From: Austwickia sp. | GTDB lineage: Bacteria > Actinomycetota > Actinomycetes > Actinomycetales > Dermatophilaceae | Assembly: GCA_016711265.1 (NCBI GenBank) | Contig: JADJTI010000001.1 | Coordinates: 434,001-498,000, forward strand | Reading direction: 5' to 3' | DNA: 64,000 nucleotides | Shown here: one piece after another, positions 59,001 to 64,000 of the stretch | How positions within the stretch are numbered: the first letter of the stretch is position 1 | Layout: every line of letters starts with the position of its first letter | The notes under the pieces: generated by a model | Database searches by the model: none | Told to the model about the DNA's origin: nothing | Seen by the model: the letters and a program-made list of their open reading frames with translations, nothing else | Translations under genes and position numbers: made by a program

Positions 59001-60029
59001 ATGGACCGCCCCCCGCGCATGCGTGACGTCGCCGAACGCGCCGGCGTCAGCGTGGCCACGGTGTCGCGGGTGGTCAACGAGAAGACGGTGGACGCCGAGC
59101 TCAGGCGGCGCGTTGAAGCGGCCATCGAGGAGGTCGGCTACCGGCCGAACTCGGCGGCCCGATCACTGCGCCGGGGCCACGACAACGTCATCGGGGTCAT
59201 CGTCGATGATCTGGCCAACCCGTTCATCGGCCAGGTCATCACCGCCATCGAACAACTGGCCCGGCAGCAGGACCTGTTCCTGCTCGCGGGGTCGGCCGGC
59301 CCCGGCCGGGACGAAGCCGTGGTCCGGGCGATGGCCGAACGCCACGTCGCCGGGATCCTGCTGGTCCCCTCCGACCCCGACCAGTCCTACCTGGAGAGCA
59401 TCAGCGCCTCGACACCGGTGGTCGTCCTCGACCGGCTCTACGACGGGATGACCGAGCTCGGCATCGACTCGGTCACCGTCGACAATTACGAGGGTGGCGC
59501 AATGGCCGCGCGGGCGCTGACCGCCCATGGCCATCGCGATGTCATGTTCGTCGGCTGCGACTCCGGCCTGCCCACCGTGGGTGAGCGCTTTCGCGGATTC
59601 GTCGCCGGCCTGGCCGAGGCGGGTATCGACCTGCCGTCCGAGCGCGTCTGCTGGGTGGGACGCGACCCCGGCATCGGCACAGTCGCCGATGCCGTCGTGG
59701 ACGCGATCGACGGACGCCCCCACCCCAGCGCCGTGTTCGCCTCGGCGGCTCGCACCACGAACGGCCTCATGCATTCATGGCACCGCATCGGCTGCCCGCC
59801 GATGGGGCTCATCGGCTTCGACGACACCACGTTGAGCCGGCTTCCCTGGCGGCCACTGACGGTCGTCAACCAGGACCCGCGCGCCATGGGCGAGATGGCG
59901 ACCCAGGTCTTGCTGGACCGCCTGGCGACCCCCGGCGTACCGGCACAACACCGGCAGATTCCCCTCGCACTCATCGACCGTGGCTCGGCGAACGGATTCG
60001 CCGGTGCGGCCACGGGCGATCAGCACTGA
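59001..60029 (+). CDS. LacI-family transcriptional regulator of the polyol genes
   Basis: A 342-residue repressor. The helix-turn-helix is MRDVAERAGVSVATVSRVVN, followed by the hinge YRPNSAARSLRRG. The effector domain begins IGVIVDDLANPFIGQVITAI and has the typical VVLDRLYDG, GHRDVMFVGCDSG and GLIGFDDTTLSRL segments. The ligand is probably the imported polyol or its phosphate. ATG 59001 is preceded by AGGACAGGA. It faces the catabolic operon and is followed 32 bases later by the ABC receptor, so it probably controls both sides. Confidence 0.93.
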   Translation: MDRPPRMRDVAERAGVSVATVSRVVNEKTVDAELRRRVEAAIEEVGYRPNSAARSLRRGHDNVIGVIVDDLANPFIGQVITAIEQLARQQDLFLLAGSAGPGRDEAVVRAMAERHVAGILLVPSDPDQSYLESISASTPVVVLDRLYDGMTELGIDSVTVDNYEGGAMAARALTAHGHRDVMFVGCDSGLPTVGERFRGFVAGLAEAGIDLPSERVCWVGRDPGIGTVADAVVDAIDGRPHPSAVFASAARTTNGLMHSWHRIGCPPMGLIGFDDTTLSRLPWRPLTVVNQDPRAMGEMATQVLLDRLATPGVPAQHRQIPLALIDRGSANGFAGAATGDQH

Positions 60030-60061
60030 CTCCACTGTTCGTCACAGGAAGGCAGACACAC

Positions 60062-61426
60062 ATGGGTACGTCTCGTAGGACCGCATTCATGGCGGGAGCC
60101 CTCGCCACCGGAGTTGGCCTCGCGGCCTGTTCCGGCGCCGGCGCCGGCGGCGGCGGGGGTGGTGGCACCGCAGGCGGCGAGAAGTCGATCAACGTCATCA
60201 TGGTCAACAACCCCCAGATGGAAGACCTGCGGGCGTTGACCGCCGACTCCTTCACCAAGGACACCGGCATCAAGGTGAATTTCACCGTGATGCCTGAGAA
60301 CGACGTCCGGGACAAGATCGGGCAGGAGTTCGCCCAGCAGGCCGGCCAGTACGACGTGGCCACGATCTCGAACTACGAGGTCTCCTTCTTCAGCAAGAAC
60401 ACCTGGCTCGCCGACCTCGGCGAGAAGGCCAAGGCCGACGCGGCGTTCGACCTCGAGGACGTCTTCCCGGCGATGCGGGACTCGGTCTCCTCCGACGGCA
60501 AGCTGTACGCGATGCCGTTCTACGGCGAGTCCAGCTTCCTGATGTACCGCAAGGACGTGATGGCGGCCAAGAACCTCACCGTTCCGGCCAACCCCACCTG
60601 GGCCCAGGTGGCCGACCTTGCCGCCAAGGCGGACAATGCGCAGCCCGGCATGCGCGGCATCTGCCTGCGCGGCCAGCCCGGCTGGGGTCAGGTCTTCGCG
60701 CCGTTGACCACCGTGGTCAACACCTTCGGCGGCACCTGGTTCGACAAGGACTGGAACGCCAAGGTCAACGCACCGGAGTTCAAGGAGGCCGTGACCTTCT
60801 ACACCAACCTGGTCAAGGCGCACGGTGAGCCGGGTGCGGCCCAGGCCGGGTTCACCGAGTGCCTCAACTACATGACCCAGGGCAAGGTGGCCATGTGGTA
60901 CGACGCCACCTCCGCCGCGAACAGCCTCGAAGCCGACAAGTCGCCGGTCAAGGGCAAGCTGGGGTACGCCCAGGCCCCCGTCAACAAGACCAAGGCCTCG
61001 GGCTGGCTGTACACCTGGGCCTGGGGCGTCCAGAACGCCAGCAAGAAGCAGGACCTGGCGTGGCAGTTCATCTCGTGGGCCTCGAGCAAGAAGTACGAGG
61101 AGCTGGTGGCCGGCAAGCTCGGCTGGGCCAAGGTGCCCTCGGGCAAGCGCGCCTCGACGTACGCCAACCCGGCCTTCCAGAAGGCGGCGCCGTTCTACCA
61201 GGCTGAGGAAGAGGCTCTCAAGAACGCTGACCCGAAGAACCCGGGCCTGCAGGAGCGGCCGTACACCGGCATCCAGTTCGCCGGCATCTCCGAGTTCTCC
61301 GACCTGGGGACCAAGGTCTCCCAGTACGTCAGTGCCGTCATCGCGGGCAAGATGACCGTCGATGAGGCCCTGACCAAGGGCCAGGCGGACGCCGAGAAGG
61401 TATCGGCCAAGCGCAAGCAGGGCTGA
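60062..61426 (+). CDS. Sugar/polyol ABC transporter substrate-binding lipoprotein
   Basis: A 454-residue type-1 sugar receptor. The signal peptide FMAGALATGVGLAAC has a lipobox with Cys23, and a Gly-rich linker follows. The mature part begins INVIMVNNPQMEDLRALTAD, then QYDVATISNYEVSFF and KLYAMPFYGESSFLMYRKDV, the pattern of sorbitol/mannitol receptors (SmoE type). The ligand is probably a sugar alcohol given the dehydrogenases across the regulator. Co-transcribed with the permeases through a hairpin that may set the ratio. Confidence 0.92.
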   Translation: MGTSRRTAFMAGALATGVGLAACSGAGAGGGGGGGTAGGEKSINVIMVNNPQMEDLRALTADSFTKDTGIKVNFTVMPENDVRDKIGQEFAQQAGQYDVATISNYEVSFFSKNTWLADLGEKAKADAAFDLEDVFPAMRDSVSSDGKLYAMPFYGESSFLMYRKDVMAAKNLTVPANPTWAQVADLAAKADNAQPGMRGICLRGQPGWGQVFAPLTTVVNTFGGTWFDKDWNAKVNAPEFKEAVTFYTNLVKAHGEPGAAQAGFTECLNYMTQGKVAMWYDATSAANSLEADKSPVKGKLGYAQAPVNKTKASGWLYTWAWGVQNASKKQDLAWQFISWASSKKYEELVAGKLGWAKVPSGKRASTYANPAFQKAAPFYQAEEEALKNADPKNPGLQERPYTGIQFAGISEFSDLGTKVSQYVSAVIAGKMTVDEALTKGQADAEKVSAKRKQG

Positions 61427-61454
61427 CCCGCTCGCCTCCCATCCGGCCGGTTCA

Positions 61455-61491
61455 CCCCCGGTCCGGTGCCCTACGCGCACCGGACCGGGGG
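61455..61491 (+). terminator. Intercistronic hairpin between receptor and permease genes
   Basis: CCCCCGGTCCGGTGC (61455-61469) pairs perfectly with GCACCGGACCGGGGG (61477-61491) around a 7-base loop, with no T run. Such hairpins after receptor genes usually attenuate read-through or protect the upstream mRNA, giving more receptor than permease. Confidence 0.8.
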
Positions 61492-61527
61492 CGGCCTACC
61501 CCTGCCCTCGCTGCCCAAGGAGCACCC

Positions 61528-62466
61528 GTGACCACAGCAACCAAGGTGCCGCTGACTCCCGAACAGAAGGCGGTGGCCAAGAAGCGCGCGCGGTCCCGCC
61601 GGCTGCCACTGCTACCGGCCCTGATCTTCCTCATCATCGTCACCCAGATCCCGTTCCTCACCACGGTCGGGATCTCGCTGATGGACTGGAACAGCCTCAA
61701 TCCCGACCTGCGCAAATTCGTCGGACTGTCGAACTACGCGCATGTCTTCCAGGACGCCGACCTGCGCCAGTCGGTCCTGACGACGGTGCAGATGACGGTG
61801 GTCGTCGTCCTGGTGTCGGTGCTCCTCGGCCTGGGCTTGGCGCTGCTGCTCGATCATCAGTTCTTCGGTCGCGGCCTGGTGCGCACGATGCTGATCGCGC
61901 CGTTCCTCGTGGTGCCCGTGGCCGCCGCGCTGGTGTGGAAGCACGCCCTGCTCAACCCGGCGTACGGTCTGTTGAACGGCGTCCTGACCTGGATCTGGGG
62001 GCTGTTCGGGTCGACGAATCCGCCGCAACCCGAATGGTTGTCGGACTTCCCGCTGTGGGCGGTCGAGGCGTCCCTGATCTGGCAGTGGACCCCGTTCATG
62101 ATGCTGATCATCTTGGCCGGTCTGCAGAGCCGGCCGCTGGACGTCTTCGAGGCGGCCTCCATCGACGGGGCGTCCGGCTGGCAGACCTTCCGCTTCATCA
62201 CGCTGCCGCACCTGCGGCGATACCTGGAGCTGGCGTCGCTGTTGGGGATCATCTACATCATCCAGAACTTCGATGCCGTATTCACCCTCACCTCGGGCGG
62301 GCTGGGCACGGCCAACCTGCCGTACTCGGTCTACCAGACCTTCTACCAGGCTCACGAGTACGGCCTGGCCTCGGCCGCCGGGGTGGTCGTGGTGATCGCC
62401 TCCCAGCTGGTGGCGATCCTGGTGCTGCGTTCGGTCTCCACATTGTTGAAGGAGGAGGGCCGATGA
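61528..62466 (+). CDS. Sugar/polyol ABC transporter permease (MalF type)
   Basis: A 312-residue permease with six membrane segments. The first follows a basic N-terminus (KKRARSRRLPLLPALIFLII). The EAA motif is EAASIDGASGWQTFRFITLP, near residue 210. A conserved FVGLSNYAHVF stretch follows the first helix, as in MalF/SmoF. It pairs with the next gene, whose ATG overlaps its stop by four bases. GTG 61528 is preceded by AAGGAG. Confidence 0.93.
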   Translation: MTTATKVPLTPEQKAVAKKRARSRRLPLLPALIFLIIVTQIPFLTTVGISLMDWNSLNPDLRKFVGLSNYAHVFQDADLRQSVLTTVQMTVVVVLVSVLLGLGLALLLDHQFFGRGLVRTMLIAPFLVVPVAAALVWKHALLNPAYGLLNGVLTWIWGLFGSTNPPQPEWLSDFPLWAVEASLIWQWTPFMMLIILAGLQSRPLDVFEAASIDGASGWQTFRFITLPHLRRYLELASLLGIIYIIQNFDAVFTLTSGGLGTANLPYSVYQTFYQAHEYGLASAAGVVVVIASQLVAILVLRSVSTLLKEEGR

Positions 62467-63365
62467 GCGCTCCCGCTGTTCAGGCACCTGCAGCCGGTAC
62501 GCCGGCCGACGCGGGTTCCCACCGCAACGTCCACCTGCGTGCCAAGCGGCGCCGCACCCTGCTGATCGGCCTGGTCGCCTGGCTGTGCGCGCTGGTGATG
62601 TTCTCGCCGGTGTTCTGGATGATGCTGACCTCGTTCCACAGCGAGGTCGACGCTGCCACCAACCCGCCGTCGCTGCTGGCCCCGCTGACCCTGGACGGGT
62701 ACCGGCAGTTCTTCGGTCAGGACTCCGGGGTCAACGCGATCCCGCCGCTGATCAACTCGGCCATGGCCTCGGTGATCTCCACGGTGTTCGTGCTGTTCCT
62801 GGCGGTGCCTGCGGCGTACGCGCTGGCCATCAAACCGGTGCAGCGGTGGTCGGACGTGATGTTCTTCTTCCTGACCACCAAGATGATGCCGATCGTGGCC
62901 GCGTTGCTGCCGCTGTACCTGTTCGCGCAGTACCTGGGCATGCTCGACAACATCTGGTACCTGATCATCCTGTACACCTCGATGAACCTGCCGATCGCGG
63001 TCTGGATGATGCGTTCGTTCCTGGCCGAGGTGCCGGTGGAGATGATGGAGGCGGCCCAGATCGACGGGGCCAACCTGCCGACGATCCTGCGCCACGTGAT
63101 CGCGCCGGTCGCCATGCCCGGGATCGCCGCCACCGCGCTGATCTGCTTCATCTTCAGCTGGAACGAGTTGCTGCTGGCCCGGGTGATCACCGGGGTGGTC
63201 TCGGGTACGGCGCCGGTGTTCCTGACCGGGTTCGTCACCTCCCAGGGACTCTTCCTGGCCAAGGTGTGCGCTGCGGCCACGGCGATTTCGCTGCCGGTGC
63301 TGGCCGCCGGGTTCGCCGCCCAGGACAAGCTGGTCCAGGGTCTGTCGATGGGTGCCGTCAAATAA
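62463..63365 (+). CDS. Sugar/polyol ABC transporter permease (MalG type)
   Basis: A 300-residue permease with six membrane segments and the EAA loop MEAAQIDGANLPTILRHVIA followed by PVAMPG. The first extracytoplasmic loop has FWMMLTSFHSEVDAATNPPS, typical of MalG/SmoG. It completes the membrane part of the polyol importer. No ATPase gene follows; actinobacterial sugar importers commonly share one MsmK-type ATPase encoded elsewhere. ATG 62463 has GGAGGAGGG upstream and overlaps the preceding stop. Confidence 0.93.
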   Translation: MSAPAVQAPAAGTPADAGSHRNVHLRAKRRRTLLIGLVAWLCALVMFSPVFWMMLTSFHSEVDAATNPPSLLAPLTLDGYRQFFGQDSGVNAIPPLINSAMASVISTVFVLFLAVPAAYALAIKPVQRWSDVMFFFLTTKMMPIVAALLPLYLFAQYLGMLDNIWYLIILYTSMNLPIAVWMMRSFLAEVPVEMMEAAQIDGANLPTILRHVIAPVAMPGIAATALICFIFSWNELLLARVITGVVSGTAPVFLTGFVTSQGLFLAKVCAAATAISLPVLAAGFAAQDKLVQGLSMGAVK

Positions 63366-63393
63366 TGGGGCGGTCCTGGCTACCCTGTGGGCC

Positions 63394-63924
63394 ATGAACC
63401 TCGATCGCCCCATCGCCCCCGATCCCTACTCGCTGCTGCCCGCCGTACCCTCACTCACCGTGACCAGCGCGGATTTCGCCGACGGCGAGCCGTTGCCCGA
63501 GGCGCAGGCCTACGGCGGCGGCAACACCTCCCCGGCGTTGTCCTGGTCCGGTGCCCCCGAAGGAACCTGCGGGTACGCCGTGAGCTGCTTCGATCCGGAC
63601 GCCCCCACCCCCTCGGGCTTCTGGCACTGGTTCGTCGTCGGGCTGCCCGCAAGCGTCACCGAACTCCCGGCGGGCGCGGGAATGATCGGCGGGGGCACCC
63701 TGCCCGAGGGTGCCGTGGTGCTGCGCAACGACTTCGGCACCCGGGACTACGGCGGCGCGGCCCCGCCGGCCGGCGACCGACCGCACCGGTACCAGTTCGT
63801 GGTCCAGGCGCTGGACACCGACAGCCTCGGCCTGTCCCCCGAGGACCCGCCGGCCAAGGGTTCGTTCGTGCTGCTCGGTCATGTGCTGGCGCGTGGCATG
63901 GTCACCGGGACCTACCAGGTCTGA
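63394..63924 (+). CDS. YbhB/YbcL-type PEBP (Raf kinase inhibitor-like) protein
   Basis: A 176-residue beta-rich protein. It has the bacterial PEBP signatures GGNTSPALSWSGAPEGTCGY, then CFDPDAPTPSGFWHWFVVGL (the anion-binding DPDAP and HW), and a later GAAPPAGDRPHRYQFVVQAL (the PPxGxxHRY motif). The family binds phosphate-containing ligands; the bacterial function is unclear. ATG 63394 is preferred over an upstream in-frame codon at 63352 that would overlap the permease stop. A member of this family also lies near the M20 peptidase in M. tuberculosis. Confidence 0.93.
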   Translation: MNLDRPIAPDPYSLLPAVPSLTVTSADFADGEPLPEAQAYGGGNTSPALSWSGAPEGTCGYAVSCFDPDAPTPSGFWHWFVVGLPASVTELPAGAGMIGGGTLPEGAVVLRNDFGTRDYGGAAPPAGDRPHRYQFVVQALDTDSLGLSPEDPPAKGSFVLLGHVLARGMVTGTYQV

Positions 63925-63945
63925 GGACCCGGCGGCCGACCCGGC

Positions 63946-64000
63946 TCAGCGGCCGGTGCGCAGGGCCCAGGCGGCCACCGCGCCGGCCGCGGCCACGTTC
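63946..64000 (-). CDS. C-terminal end of a gene, possibly an SpoU-type RNA methyltransferase
   Basis: Only the last 17 codons plus stop (TGA at 63948-63946) are inside the window, reading NVAAAGAVAAWALRTGR. The SLNVA-like helix near the end of SpoU/TrmH methyltransferases looks similar, which is the only basis for the suggestion. It is convergent with the PEBP gene. Confidence 0.4.
   Translation of the reverse strand, partial: NVAAAGAVAAWALRTGR

Noticed and set aside
1..64000. CRISPR arrays, insertion sequences, integrases, prophage genes or rRNA
   Set aside because: None seen: no regularly spaced repeats, no transposase or integrase motifs, and no rRNA sequence on either strand.

Overview
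The window comes from a strongly GC-rich actinomycete (Actinomycetota). The evidence is a mycothiol gene (mshC), an F420-type LLM oxidoreductase, actinobacterial families (DUF3090, SCO1664, DUF3263, DUF2505, DUF222/HNH), frequent GTG starts and 1-4 nt gene overlaps. I see no rRNA, CRISPR array, insertion sequence or prophage. Only one tRNA is visible. The genus cannot be fixed from the sequence alone.

Layout. 1-16 kb is a conserved chromosomal block resembling M. tuberculosis Rv2119-Rv2141: M50 protease (cut by the window edge), RecB-like nuclease, DUF222/HNH protein, a frameshifted HAD hydrolase, metH, PAC2, then the run phosphatase-DUF3090-SCO1664-mshC, a CorA transporter, uppP, an LLM oxidoreductase, an acidic protein and an M20 peptidase. 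16.4-19.5 kb holds tRNA-Leu(GAG), a 2OG-Fe(II) oxygenase coupled to metY, and a stress protein. 19.5-32 kb is a LIV-type ABC importer with four adenylate-forming enzymes and an IclR regulator. Three of those four enzymes have altered catalytic motifs. 32.5-36.3 kb holds a PadR/HAAS pair and a YgiB-YgiC-DUF350-like set: lipoprotein, ATP-grasp ligase and membrane protein. 36.3-38.5 kb is an NMT1-type ABC importer under an FMN riboswitch whose expression platform hides the ribosome binding site. This is almost certainly riboflavin or flavin-precursor uptake.

38.6-43.9 kb has GtrA, DUF2505, MarR, a fasciclin protein, and an isoprenoid-type run (idi, NAD(P)-binding protein, CarH/LitR-like MerR). 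44-54.6 kb has a PfkB kinase, a Pat-type GNAT-acyl-CoA synthetase fusion, small proteins, galK, the feoA-feoB-feoC-like iron operon, a PRC-barrel/DUF2382 protein and an acyltransferase. 54.8-63.4 kb is a divergent polyol regulon: polyol dehydrogenase, zinc alcohol dehydrogenase and xylB on one side; LacI, binding protein and two permeases on the other. The window closes with a PEBP protein and the end of a possible RNA methyltransferase.

Most noteworthy: (1) the lipoprotein + ATP-grasp + DUF350 set, in which the lipoprotein carries a YgiB-like RGGFG tail that may be the ligase substrate; (2) a cluster of motif-degenerate adenylate-forming enzymes around one transporter, one of them overlapping its IclR regulator gene; (3) the FMN riboswitch transporter; (4) a CarH-like regulator that keeps the B12 ExHxxG motif but lacks the light-sensing Wx9EH motif.
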